Below are positions 17,557-26,630 of a stretch of DNA of 64,000 nucleotides, one piece after another. The position numbers were made by a program, and so were the translations under genes. Source of the stretch: Rhizobium sp. SEMIA4064 (GTDB taxonomy: Bacteria; Pseudomonadota; Alphaproteobacteria; Rhizobiales; Rhizobiaceae); NCBI RefSeq assembly GCF_003025035.1, contig NZ_PYJN01000019.1, positions 310,001 through 374,000 on the forward strand, read 5' to 3'. A model generated the notes under the pieces. It searched no databases, was not told where the DNA came from, and worked only from the letters and a program-made list of their open reading frames with translations. Position 1 is the stretch's first letter, and every line of letters starts with the position of its first letter.

Positions 17557-18606
17557 TTACTTGCTCCCGGTCTTCTCGGTGTGGCTGATGCGATCGGCGA
17601 GGCGATCAAGCGTGCGGCGCATCGATTTCGCCTCTTCCTGCTGCGCTTCGATCCAGTCGCGCAGCATCTGCTGCTCGTTGCGCATGTTTTTGACCAGGCC
17701 CTGGATGCCCTCGGCGAGGTTCGCCATGGCCGTCACCGAACGCTGGCCGCCGCCACCTTCTTCCGCGATCTTGCGCAGATATTCCGAAAGCGCACGCACA
17801 TCCTCGGAGGATGCACCGTTGGCACCTTCGATCACCGGAGAGATATCCGAGCCGACATCGGTGACGGAAGAAAGCCAGTTTTCCAGTTCGGTGTAGAAGC
17901 GGTTCTGCGCGCGGCCGGCCTGAAGGTCGAGAAACCCGAGAATCAGCGAGCCGGAAAGGCCGAGCAGCGAGGAAGAAAATGCCGTGCCCATGCCGACCAG
18001 CGGGCCGGAAAGGCCGGTCTTCAGCGCGCCGAGAATGTCACCGGTGTCGCCGGAGCCGACATCAAGGCTCTGGATAACATCGTTGATCGAGCCGATCGTA
18101 CCGATCAGGCCCCAGAAGGTGCCGAGCAGGCCGAGGAAGACGAGCAGGCCGATAAGATAGCGCGACGTGTCGCGCGACTCGTCAAGGCGGGTGGCGATGG
18201 AATCGAGGATCGAGCGCAGTGTCGCCGTCGACAATTGCATGCCGCGCCGGTTGCCGATCAGCGCCCGCATGGGCGCCAGAAGCCTGGGATTGCGACCGAC
18301 CTTGTCGGCAGCATTGCCGACGGCGCGGAAATGGTTGAACCAGCGAACTTCCGGCCTGAGCATCAGGACGTGATTGAAGACCAGCAGAATACCGACGGCC
18401 AGCACGCCGAGGATCAATCCGTTGAGGCCTGGATTATGCAGGAAGGCGACTTGAGCCTGGCGAAACAGGATCGCCACGATAAAACCGACAATGACCAGGA
18501 AAAGGATCATCGTCCAAAAGAAGGCCATCGGGCTGGAGAGCTTGTAGGTGTAATTGCCCGACACATTGTCGGTCGACCCCAGATCCCCCAGATTCACATT
18601 TTCCAT
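17557..18606 (-). CDS. MotA/TolQ/ExbB-like proton channel protein
   Basis: A 349-residue membrane protein beginning MENVNLGDLG at 18606. Hydrophobic helices are near residues 25-50, 60-80, 150-175 and 200-230. The last pair contains GLLGTFWGLIGTIGSIND and GPLVGMGTAFSSSLLGLSGSLI, the proton-channel motifs of the MotA/TolQ/ExbB family. A C-terminal cytosolic helical tail follows. It is upstream of, and nearly contiguous with, the OmpA/MotB-like partner. ATGs further upstream are less likely starts. Zorya-type defence pairs look similar, but no ZorC/ZorD-like genes are nearby. Confidence 0.85.
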   Translation of the reverse strand: MENVNLGDLGSTDNVSGNYTYKLSSPMAFFWTMILFLVIVGFIVAILFRQAQVAFLHNPGLNGLILGVLAVGILLVFNHVLMLRPEVRWFNHFRAVGNAADKVGRNPRLLAPMRALIGNRRGMQLSTATLRSILDSIATRLDESRDTSRYLIGLLVFLGLLGTFWGLIGTIGSINDVIQSLDVGSGDTGDILGALKTGLSGPLVGMGTAFSSSLLGLSGSLILGFLDLQAGRAQNRFYTELENWLSSVTDVGSDISPVIEGANGASSEDVRALSEYLRKIAEEGGGGQRSVTAMANLAEGIQGLVKNMRNEQQMLRDWIEAQQEEAKSMRRTLDRLADRISHTEKTGSK

Positions 18607-18738
18607 CGCACGCTTCGCCTCCGCATTCTCCGCCCCGGAGACTAGAGCAACATTGCGCCGAATTGAAGAGACGGAAAACACAAAACAATCCGTTGGCAAC
18701 AGCCTGTTTTGCCGCAGGCAATTGCCGGGAAGCGATCC

Positions 18739-19539
18739 TTATTTCGTCGGGATAGGCCGCTTGACGACCTCGGCCAGCGCCTTTTGAATATGCTCGTTAC
18801 CGCAGATGATCGAGCCGGTGCCGAGCATATCGGTGCCGCCGTCGAAATCCAGGACGAAACCGCCAGCTTCACGCACCAGCAGGATACCGGCTGCCATATC
18901 CCACGGCGACAGGCCCATTTCCCAGAAGCCGTCGAAGCGGCCGGCGGCGACATAGGCGAGATCGAGCGCTGCCGAACCGAGGCGGCGGATGCCGGCGACT
19001 TCACCCATCACATGGCGCAGCTCGACCAGGAACTTGCCGTGGTTGCCGCGGCCGAGATGCGGAACGCCGCAGCCAATGACGCAATCCGAAAGCACGCGGC
19101 GCGAGGCGACGCGCAGGCGGCGGTCGTTGAGGAAGGCGCCACCGCCGCGCTCGGCAGTGTAGAGCTCGTCCGTCGCCGGATTGAAGACGACGCCTCCGAC
19201 GATCTCGCCATTGCGCTCCAGCGCGATCGAGATGGAGAACATCGGAATGCCGTGCAGGAAGTTGGTTGTGCCGTCGAGGGGATCGACGATCCAGCGATGC
19301 GCGCCGTCGGTGCCCTTGATCTCTTCGCTCTCTTCGCCGAGGAAGCCATAGGTCGGCCGCGCTTTCAGCAGCTCGTCGTGAATGATCTTCTGCGCTTTGA
19401 GATCGGCCTGGCTGACGAAATCGCCCGGCCCCTTCACCGAAACCTGCAGGTTCTGCACTTCACCGAAATCGCGGCTGAGCGACTTGCCTGCCTTGAGGGC
19501 AGCCTGAACCATGACATTGAGAAGAGCTGAACGGGCCAT
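18739..19539 (-). CDS. suhB: Inositol monophosphatase family protein
   Basis: A 266-residue Mg2+-dependent phosphatase. Metal-site motifs are GEESEE, DPLDGTTNFLHG and the late WDMAAGILLVREAGG. The start MARSALLNVMV at 19539 is favoured over the longer frame to 19641. Family members hydrolyse inositol phosphates; bacterial SuhB also contacts the transcription/rRNA-maturation machinery in E. coli. It is transcribed in the same direction as its neighbours but separated from both by more than 130 bp. Confidence 0.92.
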   Translation of the reverse strand: MARSALLNVMVQAALKAGKSLSRDFGEVQNLQVSVKGPGDFVSQADLKAQKIIHDELLKARPTYGFLGEESEEIKGTDGAHRWIVDPLDGTTNFLHGIPMFSISIALERNGEIVGGVVFNPATDELYTAERGGGAFLNDRRLRVASRRVLSDCVIGCGVPHLGRGNHGKFLVELRHVMGEVAGIRRLGSAALDLAYVAAGRFDGFWEMGLSPWDMAAGILLVREAGGFVLDFDGGTDMLGTGSIICGNEHIQKALAEVVKRPIPTK

Positions 19540-19769
19540 CGGGCTTCCTTGGGTAATATAGAAGGCACTGACCGGACCCGAAAACAGGCCCCGGCGGAGC
19601 GGGATCGGCAGCGCGATAAAGATTGGCGGCCTCAAGACCACAAAATCGGGGGAATTTCAAGTACAGCGAGGCGGAAGGCCTGGTTTTCTCATCAGGCCGG
19701 CGTCGTGACATGGCCGCCTCGGCCAAAAACCATCACACCATGCCAACACGTATAAGCGGATAAGAGGCT

Positions 19770-20861
19770 CTAAAACTTCTGCTGCGCCATCAGGATCTCA
19801 CGGGCGATCTGCTCCAGCGGTACGACGCGATCGACGCCGCCACGGGCGATCGCTTCCTTCTGCATGCCGAAAACGACGGAGGTCGCCTCGTCCTGGGCAA
19901 CGGTATAGGCGCCGGCCTGCTTCATCTCGAACATGCCGCGCGCGCCGTCGTCGCCCATGCCGGTCATGATGATACCCATGGCATTCGATCCGGCCGCCCG
20001 CGCCGCCGAGCGGAAGAGGACATCGACGGAGGGCCGGTGGCGCGAAACCAGCGGCCCCTTTTTGACAGCGACATGGTAACGCGCACCCTGCCGTTCCAGC
20101 AGCATATGATTGTCGCCGGGGGCGATCAGCACATGGCCGCGCAGAACCGGATCGCCATCGACCGCTTCCTTGACTTCCACTTCACAGAGGCTGTTCAGCC
20201 GCTTGGCGAAGGCGGCGGTAAACTTTTCCGGCATGTGCTGGACGATGACCATGCCCGGCGCATTGGCGGGCAGCGCCTCCAGCATCTCGCGCAATGCTTC
20301 GGTGCCGCCTGTCGAAGCGCCGACGCAGACGACCATTTCCGTCGTCTTCGCCATGGCGCGGCCGGTCGGCGGCGGCAGCATGGCGTCGGCCGTCAGCTTC
20401 CTGGCCGGTCCCGAAGCGGAAGCTGAGCGTGCTTCGAAGCGCCGGACATTCGGCATCCTGGCATGGGATGCACTCCTGACCACCTCACGGATGCGCATCG
20501 CCTCCTCGGCCAGATAATCGGCCGCGCCGATCCGCGGCTTCTGGATGATATCCACCGCACCGGCTTCCAAGGCCTGCAGCAACGTCTCCGAACCCGCCTC
20601 CGTCAGCGACGAGCACATGACGACGGGGATCGGCCGCTGCGACATCAGCTTGCGCAGGAACGTGATGCCATCCATGCGCGGCATCTCGACATCCAGCGTG
20701 ATGACATCGGGTACCTCCTCCTGGATCTTCCGGGCGGCCATGAAGGGATCGGTCGCTACCCCCATGACCTCGAGCTCGGGATCGTCAGATAAAAGTGCCG
20801 CAAGCGTCTGGCGTACGCTGGCGGAGTCGTCGACGATCAGAACGCGGATTTTCTTCGGCAT
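19770..20861 (-). CDS. cheB: Chemotaxis response regulator protein-glutamate methylesterase CheB
   Basis: A 363-residue CheB. The receiver domain has DDS at residues 11-13 and the phospho-acceptor aspartate at 57 in ITLDVEMP. The methylesterase domain has the catalytic serine at about 183 in [13 protein letters not shown], a histidine in IVQHMPEKF and an aspartate in [12 protein letters not shown]. It demethylates or deamidates receptor glutamates/glutamines to give adaptation. It is the last gene of the chemosensory operon, 11 bp after cheR. Confidence 0.96.
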   Translation of the reverse strand: MPKKIRVLIVDDSASVRQTLAALLSDDPELEVMGVATDPFMAARKIQEEVPDVITLDVEMPRMDGITFLRKLMSQRPIPVVMCSSLTEAGSETLLQALEAGAVDIIQKPRIGAADYLAEEAMRIREVVRSASHARMPNVRRFEARSASASGPARKLTADAMLPPPTGRAMAKTTEMVVCVGASTGGTEALREMLEALPANAPGMVIVQHMPEKFTAAFAKRLNSLCEVEVKEAVDGDPVLRGHVLIAPGDNHMLLERQGARYHVAVKKGPLVSRHRPSVDVLFRSAARAAGSNAMGIIMTGMGDDGARGMFEMKQAGAYTVAQDEATSVVFGMQKEAIARGGVDRVVPLEQIAREILMAQQKF

Positions 20862-20872
20862 GCTGACCTGCC

Positions 20873-21730
20873 CTAGATTCGCTGAAAGACCGTGTTGGAA
20901 ACCTGTTTCAGCGGTAAGTCAAAGCCGGTAATCGATTCCGAGTGGCCGATGAACATGTAGCCGCCAGGCACCAGACAATCGCAGAGGCGCGAAAGAACGC
21001 CGGCTTGCGTCTGCTTGTCGAAATAGATGAGGACGTTGCGGCAGAAGATGATGTGTATGGCATCGCCCACCTGATATTTCTCGTCCATCAGGTTCATCCG
21101 GCCAAAGCCGATTTTCGAGCGCAGCCGCGGCGTGATGCGCACCTCCCGCCTGTCCGGGACTTTCGCGGCCATGACGTATTTGCGCTTCAACTCGGCCGGA
21201 ACGGGCAACACCATATCATCAGTGTAGATGCCGCTCCTGGCCGATTGCAGCACGTCGGTGCTGAGATCCGTCGCCAGGATCGCATAATCGATGCCGCCTT
21301 CGCTCGCGGAAAATTCCTCCATCACCATCGCCATCGAATAGGGCTCAGCCCCAGTCGAGCAGGCGGCACTCCATGCGCGCAGGCGGCGATGGCCGGCGCG
21401 CATCAGCATCGGCAAAGCCATAGTCTGCATGAATTCGAAATGCTTGGCTTCACGGAAGAAATCAGTCTTATTGGTCGTTACCGCATCGATGAGATAGACC
21501 GTTTCCTGTTCAAGGCCGCCATGATTGAACAGGAAATCGCAATACTCGTCGAATGATGCAATGCTGGTCGCGCGCAGGCGCCGCCGCAACCGCCCCTCCA
21601 GCATCGTCAGTTTCGTCGACGGCATCTTGATGCCGCTATAGTCATAGATGAAACGCGCCAGCTTCTCGAAATTCCGCGTGCTGATGCGGTCACCGATGAT
21701 TTGGCTCTCCTGAACTGCGGCCATTCCCAT
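20873..21730 (-). CDS. cheR: Chemotaxis protein methyltransferase CheR
   Basis: A 285-residue CheR that methylates receptor glutamates with S-adenosylmethionine. The N-terminal helical domain contains [10 protein letters not shown] and [11 protein letters not shown]. The SAM domain has [44 protein letters not shown] and [11 protein letters not shown]. The start at 21730 has AGGGAG about seven bases upstream; a second ATG is at 21724. It is 22 bp downstream of cheW. Confidence 0.96.
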   Translation of the reverse strand: MGMAAVQESQIIGDRISTRNFEKLARFIYDYSGIKMPSTKLTMLEGRLRRRLRATSIASFDEYCDFLFNHGGLEQETVYLIDAVTTNKTDFFREAKHFEFMQTMALPMLMRAGHRRLRAWSAACSTGAEPYSMAMVMEEFSASEGGIDYAILATDLSTDVLQSARSGIYTDDMVLPVPAELKRKYVMAAKVPDRREVRITPRLRSKIGFGRMNLMDEKYQVGDAIHIIFCRNVLIYFDKQTQAGVLSRLCDCLVPGGYMFIGHSESITGFDLPLKQVSNTVFQRI

Positions 21731-21752
21731 CCATCCACTCCCTGACGAATTC

Positions 21753-22250
21753 CTATGCAGCATGACCGGCGCGATGCGGATCGAGCGCGACGGTGTCTTC
21801 CCGCGACAGCAAGCGGGCGAGATCGACGATGACGACGAAGCCATTCTCCCGGCGCACGACGCCGGCGATGTAGTCGGAACGCCAGCGCACGCCGATATCC
21901 GGCGCCGCTTCGATCTGGTCCCGCCGGAAGGGGGTGACTTCGAAGACGCGGTCGGCGACGAGGCCGAGCGTCAGCACCTTGGCTTCGATCGGAATATCCA
22001 GCACCAGCACGCGGGTATGCGGGGTCGGCACGGTCTTGGAGAGGCCAAGCTTCAGACGGAGATCTATGGTCGGAACGCCCTGCCCGCGCACATCGCGCAG
22101 GCCGAGCAGGTAATCCGGCCCGTTCGGAATCTTGAAAGCCTCGGCATAATCCAGGATTTCGCGGACGACTTCGACAGGCACGGCGAAGACTTCCTCGCCG
22201 AGGCTGAAGGTGACGAATTGCGCTTCCAAAGCGGGTGTAGCCATGGTCAT
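21753..22250 (-). CDS. cheW: Chemotaxis coupling protein CheW (second)
   Basis: A 165-residue CheW that couples receptors to CheA. The fold is visible as [39 protein letters not shown] and VLVLDI, with the C-terminal [12 protein letters not shown]. Its start codon overlaps the stop of the preceding receptor gene by four bases (ATGA), implying translational coupling. It differs substantially from the other CheW in the operon, so each receptor or array face may have its own coupling protein. Confidence 0.93.
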   Translation of the reverse strand: MTMATPALEAQFVTFSLGEEVFAVPVEVVREILDYAEAFKIPNGPDYLLGLRDVRGQGVPTIDLRLKLGLSKTVPTPHTRVLVLDIPIEAKVLTLGLVADRVFEVTPFRRDQIEAAPDIGVRWRSDYIAGVVRRENGFVVIVDLARLLSREDTVALDPHRAGHAA

Positions 22251-24160
22251 GCACTTTCCTTGAATTCGAGGTCGTCATCGTCCGGGCCGCCCATGGAGAG
22301 ATCGAGAGCAAACCCCTTGAGACGTGCCTGTTGCGCCTGAACCGTGGTGGGCTTCGCCGCTCTCGGCTGACGAACGTTCGCTGCCGGCACCCTGCCGGTC
22401 GCCTTGGCCGCGACCGTCCGGCTTGTGCGATTGGACGATGTATCGACCTTGAAGAAGGCGATGGAGGCCTGCAGCTCTTCAGCTTGGGCGGCCAACTCTT
22501 CCGAAGTGGCCGACATTTCTTCCGAAGCGCCGGCATTCTGCTGCGTCACCTTGTCGAGCTGCTGGATCGCCTCGTTGATCTGGGCCGCACCAATATCCTG
22601 CTCACGGCAGGCAGCACTGATCTCGGAGACGAGTTCGGCCGTCTTGCGGATGTCCGGCACCAGACGGCCAAGCATATCGCCGGCCTCGGCGGCCGCCTTG
22701 ACGGTATCGCTCGACATCGAGCTGATCTCGGCAGCCGCCGATTGGCTGCGCTCGGCAAGCTTGCGCACTTCCGAGGCGACGACCGCAAAGCCCTTGCCGT
22801 GTTCGCCGGCACGGGCCGCTTCCACAGCCGCGTTCAGAGCAAGCAAATCAGTCTGGCGGGCGATCTCCTGCACAATGCCGATCTTCTCAGCGATGGTACG
22901 CATGGCGCTGACGGCGCGGGTCACGGCATCGCCGCTTGCTTCCGCATCCTTGGCCGACTGACGCGCGATCTTCTCCGTCTGCGCGGCATTATCGGCATTC
23001 TGCTTGATGTTGGCCGCCATCTGCTCCATCGAAGCCGAAGCTTCTTCAGCCGAAGCCGCCTGCTCGGTCGCGCCCTGCGACACCTGCTCCGAGCTTGCCG
23101 AAAGCTGCTGGCTGCCCGAGGAGACATTGTCAGCCGCACCCAGCGCATCGGCAACGACGCCACGCAGACGTTCGACCATCTGCTCCAGCGCCAAGCCAAG
23201 AACATCCTTGTCGGAAAGTGGCTTCGGCGTGACCGTCAGATCGCCGTCGGAAATCTTCGTGGCGATATCGGATGTGACGCGCAGGTTGGCGACCATGCTC
23301 TGCATCGCCAGGCCGAGAACATCCTTGTCGGAGAGCGGCTTCACGGCAACGGAGAGATCGCCCATCGCGATGCGATCCGCCACAGCGGCGGTGGCGCGCA
23401 GGTTCGAGGTCATGACATTGACGGTATCGATCAGATCCTTGATCTCGTCATTCGTCTTGACCTCGACCTTCTGATTGAGGTCGCCGGTCGCCACGGCCTT
23501 GGCGATGTCAGACACCTTGCCCAGGCCGCGATTGATCCCGAGCGTAATCCAGAAGGCGGCGCTCAATGCGATGATCAACGCCACGGCGGAAACGGCAGCC
23601 AGGATCATCAGCGTGTCTTCATAAAGCTGATCGCCGGCCGCGTCCGTGGCCGCCAGCACCTTTTTCTGAATGTCGACGAGACTGTTGATCGCGCCGGTCA
23701 TCTGTTTGCTGAGGTCGGTCAGTTCGCCGTCCGAAAGCGCCTCGGCGCCGGCGTGATCGCCCTTGGCTTCAAGCGCCTGCAGCTCGGTGGAACGCTGGCG
23801 GAAGGTCTGGCCAAGCGATATCAGCTTCTCCCAGAGGGGTTTGCCTTCCACTGTCGCGATAGCAAGCCCATCCTGAGCTTGAGAGGACATGGTATCGAGA
23901 TAGGTGCTGGATTCCTTGTAGAAGGCAGTTTCCGCATCGCCATTGGCAATCAGCGCATCTTTCTGCGCCCGAATGGCTTCCACGGCGGCGATGTTGGCGT
24001 CGAGCGCTGTTTGCAACTGTTTGACAGGACCCGCCGTCATTCCGTTGCTGGCATCATTGAGGTGACCAAGACTGATGCTGCCATAGACCGCGATGCCGAT
24101 CAAAAGCAGCGTCATTGTGCCGAAGGCGAGACCTAATTTCAGTTTGATGGAGAAACGCAT
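22247..24160 (-). CDS. Methyl-accepting chemotaxis protein with HAMP array
   Basis: A 637-residue transmembrane receptor: TM1 near residues 8-28, a periplasmic helical ligand domain to about 182, TM2 at 183-206, then tandem HAMP-like repeats (about 208-335) with a recurring [11 protein letters not shown] segment. The signalling domain has the hairpin-tip [31 protein letters not shown]. Residues about 329-565 are identical to the neighbouring receptor at protein and, by eye, DNA level. The C-terminal tail ends KESA without a CheR-docking NWETF-type peptide. The ligand is unknown. Confidence 0.93.
   Translation of the reverse strand: MRFSIKLKLGLAFGTMTLLLIGIAVYGSISLGHLNDASNGMTAGPVKQLQTALDANIAAVEAIRAQKDALIANGDAETAFYKESSTYLDTMSSQAQDGLAIATVEGKPLWEKLISLGQTFRQRSTELQALEAKGDHAGAEALSDGELTDLSKQMTGAINSLVDIQKKVLAATDAAGDQLYEDTLMILAAVSAVALIIALSAAFWITLGINRGLGKVSDIAKAVATGDLNQKVEVKTNDEIKDLIDTVNVMTSNLRATAAVADRIAMGDLSVAVKPLSDKDVLGLAMQSMVANLRVTSDIATKISDGDLTVTPKPLSDKDVLGLALEQMVERLRGVVADALGAADNVSSGSQQLSASSEQVSQGATEQAASAEEASASMEQMAANIKQNADNAAQTEKIARQSAKDAEASGDAVTRAVSAMRTIAEKIGIVQEIARQTDLLALNAAVEAARAGEHGKGFAVVASEVRKLAERSQSAAAEISSMSSDTVKAAAEAGDMLGRLVPDIRKTAELVSEISAACREQDIGAAQINEAIQQLDKVTQQNAGASEEMSATSEELAAQAEELQASIAFFKVDTSSNRTSRTVAAKATGRVPAANVRQPRAAKPTTVQAQQARLKGFALDLSMGGPDDDDLEFKESA
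22464..23175 (-). repeat. 712-bp direct repeat, copy 1 (receptor signalling domain)
   Basis: This stretch appears identical base for base to 24612-25323, at a constant offset of 2148 bp. The bases just outside differ (22463 against 24611, and 23176 against 25324). It encodes the whole cytoplasmic signalling domain of both receptors. Confidence 0.88.
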
Positions 24161-24382
24161 TGTCCTATCCCCGAAAACAAAGAGGCAAAATGGGTATTGC
24201 GGAACGGCGTCACCGTTTGACAGCGTCGTACCGATAAAGAGAGCCTTCGAACCAGGGAAAGCGATCCATTCACTTCCCCGTCACCGGACATCTCAGGAAC
24301 CACGACGCCAACGCATACACACGTTGGGGATATCAGAACGCCGGGACCACGAAGGTCCCGGCAGAAGTCATCGAAGAAGCGC

Positions 24383-26077
24383 TCAGGCGCTTTCGCGAAA
24401 ATCCTCGTCACCGGCATCCGGGCCGCCCATGGAAAGATCGAGAGCAAAGCCCTTGGCGCGAGCCTGCTGGGCGGCGACGGTCTGCGCCGGAACAGCCGAC
24501 GTGACGCGGCGGTTGGCGAGCGGCGCAACAGCCTTGTTTGCCGCCGCCTTGGCGGGTAACTTCCTGGCCGAGACTTTGCTGCCTGCGGTATCGACCTTGA
24601 AGAAGGCGATAGAGGCCTGCAGCTCTTCAGCTTGGGCGGCCAACTCTTCCGAAGTGGCCGACATTTCTTCCGAAGCGCCGGCATTCTGCTGCGTCACCTT
24701 GTCGAGCTGCTGGATCGCCTCGTTGATCTGGGCCGCACCAATATCCTGCTCACGGCAGGCAGCACTGATCTCGGAGACGAGTTCGGCCGTCTTGCGGATG
24801 TCCGGCACCAGACGGCCAAGCATATCGCCGGCCTCGGCGGCCGCCTTGACGGTATCGCTCGACATCGAGCTGATCTCGGCAGCCGCCGATTGGCTGCGCT
24901 CGGCAAGCTTGCGCACTTCCGAGGCGACGACCGCAAAGCCCTTGCCGTGTTCGCCGGCACGGGCCGCTTCCACAGCCGCGTTCAGAGCAAGCAAATCAGT
25001 CTGGCGGGCGATCTCCTGCACAATGCCGATCTTCTCAGCGATGGTACGCATGGCGCTGACGGCGCGGGTCACGGCATCGCCGCTTGCTTCCGCATCCTTG
25101 GCCGACTGACGCGCGATCTTCTCCGTCTGCGCGGCATTATCGGCATTCTGCTTGATGTTGGCCGCCATCTGCTCCATCGAAGCCGAAGCTTCTTCAGCCG
25201 AAGCCGCCTGCTCGGTCGCGCCCTGCGACACCTGCTCCGAGCTTGCCGAAAGCTGCTGGCTGCCCGAGGAGACATTGTCAGCCGCACCCAGCGCATCGGC
25301 AACGACGCCACGCAGACGTTCGATCATGACATTGACGTTGCCCAGCAATTCGCCGATTTCGTCCTGATTGGTGATCTCTACCGTCTTCGTCAGATCACCC
25401 TCGGAAACCTCGCGAACGACGGTGTTGGCGCGGGCGAGACCCTTGCTGATCGTGTTCGCGATCCAATAAGCGGTCACAGCGGCGATCAGCAGCGCCACAC
25501 CGGCGGCAACGAGCATCGTCAGACGGGTGCCGGCATATTGCACGTCGGCGCCGTCATCCGCTTCCTTCATTTTCTGCTTTTCGATGACGAGCAGAGCGTC
25601 GAGTGCCTTGTCGATCTCGTTGGCGGCCCTGCGGGCATCGGTAACGGAGACGGTGCTTGCGCCTTCCTTGTCGCCTGCCTTCAGCAGTTGGCGAATCTGA
25701 TCGTCGGCCTGGATGAACTTCGCCGCGGTGGCTTCGACGGAATCCCAATGAGCACGGCTTTCTTCGGTCGCGACCTTGTCCACGGCGGCCAAGGTGTCAG
25801 CAAGCTGCTTGCGTGCGACGTCGCCGGCAGCGAGCGCCGCCTTGGCTTCGTCGTCATTGTGGGCCGCAAGAAGGTTCTTCTGCTGACGAATGACTTGGAG
25901 CTGGGAGATGTTGACCTGCTGCGTCAACTCCAGTCGCTCCACGGGGCCTTCGAGCACATTGCTGATGGTGTCGTTGAAAGCGCTGAGGCTCATGATGCCG
26001 TAGCCGGCCGTGCCTATCAACATGAGGATGATGAAGGCAAACGCCCCCACCAGCTTGGCTTTGATCGTTAGACGCAT
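24383..26077 (-). CDS. Methyl-accepting chemotaxis protein, single HAMP
   Basis: A 564-residue receptor from the ATG at 26077 ([13 protein letters not shown]). TM1 is at about residues 8-30, a four-helix-bundle-type periplasmic domain runs to about 185, TM2 is at 186-210, and one HAMP domain follows (to about 255). The signalling domain shares 237 residues with the downstream receptor. The periplasmic parts differ, so the two probably sense different cues through one output. It lies 37 bp after cheW, and 222 bp separates it from the next receptor. The upstream frame to 26284 is not a genuine start. Confidence 0.93.
   Translation of the reverse strand: MRLTIKAKLVGAFAFIILMLIGTAGYGIMSLSAFNDTISNVLEGPVERLELTQQVNISQLQVIRQQKNLLAAHNDDEAKAALAAGDVARKQLADTLAAVDKVATEESRAHWDSVEATAAKFIQADDQIRQLLKAGDKEGASTVSVTDARRAANEIDKALDALLVIEKQKMKEADDGADVQYAGTRLTMLVAAGVALLIAAVTAYWIANTISKGLARANTVVREVSEGDLTKTVEITNQDEIGELLGNVNVMIERLRGVVADALGAADNVSSGSQQLSASSEQVSQGATEQAASAEEASASMEQMAANIKQNADNAAQTEKIARQSAKDAEASGDAVTRAVSAMRTIAEKIGIVQEIARQTDLLALNAAVEAARAGEHGKGFAVVASEVRKLAERSQSAAAEISSMSSDTVKAAAEAGDMLGRLVPDIRKTAELVSEISAACREQDIGAAQINEAIQQLDKVTQQNAGASEEMSATSEELAAQAEELQASIAFFKVDTAGSKVSARKLPAKAAANKAVAPLANRRVTSAVPAQTVAAQQARAKGFALDLSMGGPDAGDEDFRESA
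24612..25323 (-). repeat. 712-bp direct repeat, copy 2 (receptor signalling domain)
   Basis: Second copy of the block at 22464-23175, in the same orientation. Recombination between the copies would delete 2148 bp and leave a single chimeric receptor gene. Confidence 0.88.
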
Positions 26078-26114
26078 CGTCTTGATTCCCTCGAAAATTC
26101 GGCCACAGCAATGG

Positions 26115-26630
26115 TCAGGCGGAAAGCGCCTTGTTTTGCCGGGCAGAAAAAATCGCCTGCAGATTGGGGAGAATGATGAATTCCCCTCCGCGCTTGACCA
26201 GGCAGTTGATGTAGTCGGGACGCCAACGCATCCCCACGCTAGGCGGTGCTTCGCTGGAAGCTTTTGCAAGTGTGGTGACTTCATTCACCCTGTCGGTCCG
26301 CAGACCCACGAGCGTGGGTTCATCCTGCAGGTCAAGTTCGATAACGATGATACGGCTATCGATAGTCGCTTCCGCCGCTTCCATGCCGAAAGCGAGGCGG
26401 AGATCGGCAAGGGGGATCACCTTGCCGCGAAAATTGATGACGCTGCCCACGAAGGGCTGGCTGCCGGGAACGGCGGTTTCCGGCAGAATGTCCAGGATTT
26501 CCTGAACCATGACCGCCTCGAGGGCGAAGGTTTCACCGGCAAGATCGAAGGTCAGAACTTCGACCTCGCCGTTTTCATTCCAATGAGTGCCATTCCAGAG
26601 ATTGTCGGATTTCATGGCTTTTCCGCTCAT
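26115..26630 (-). CDS. cheW: Chemotaxis coupling protein CheW (first)
   Basis: A 171-residue CheW. After about 25 polar residues it shows [50 protein letters not shown] and the [23 protein letters not shown] end. It overlaps the cheA stop by four bases (ATGA). Its ending resembles that of the second CheW ([20 protein letters not shown]), suggesting an old duplication, but the middle parts are diverged. Confidence 0.93.
   Translation of the reverse strand: MSGKAMKSDNLWNGTHWNENGEVEVLTFDLAGETFALEAVMVQEILDILPETAVPGSQPFVGSVINFRGKVIPLADLRLAFGMEAAEATIDSRIIVIELDLQDEPTLVGLRTDRVNEVTTLAKASSEAPPSVGMRWRPDYINCLVKRGGEFIILPNLQAIFSARQNKALSA

Noticed and set aside
16522..18606. Zorya anti-phage system (ZorA/ZorB-like pair)
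   Set aside because: Only the MotA/TolQ and OmpA-type genes are present. The neighbours are a sigma factor and suhB, with no ZorC/ZorD/ZorE-like helicase or nuclease gene.
22331..24136. Long plus-strand open frame of 601 codons over the receptor gene
   Set aside because: It is antisense to a clear receptor gene, and its arginine/leucine/histidine-rich translation is typical of the opposite strand of GC-rich coding DNA.
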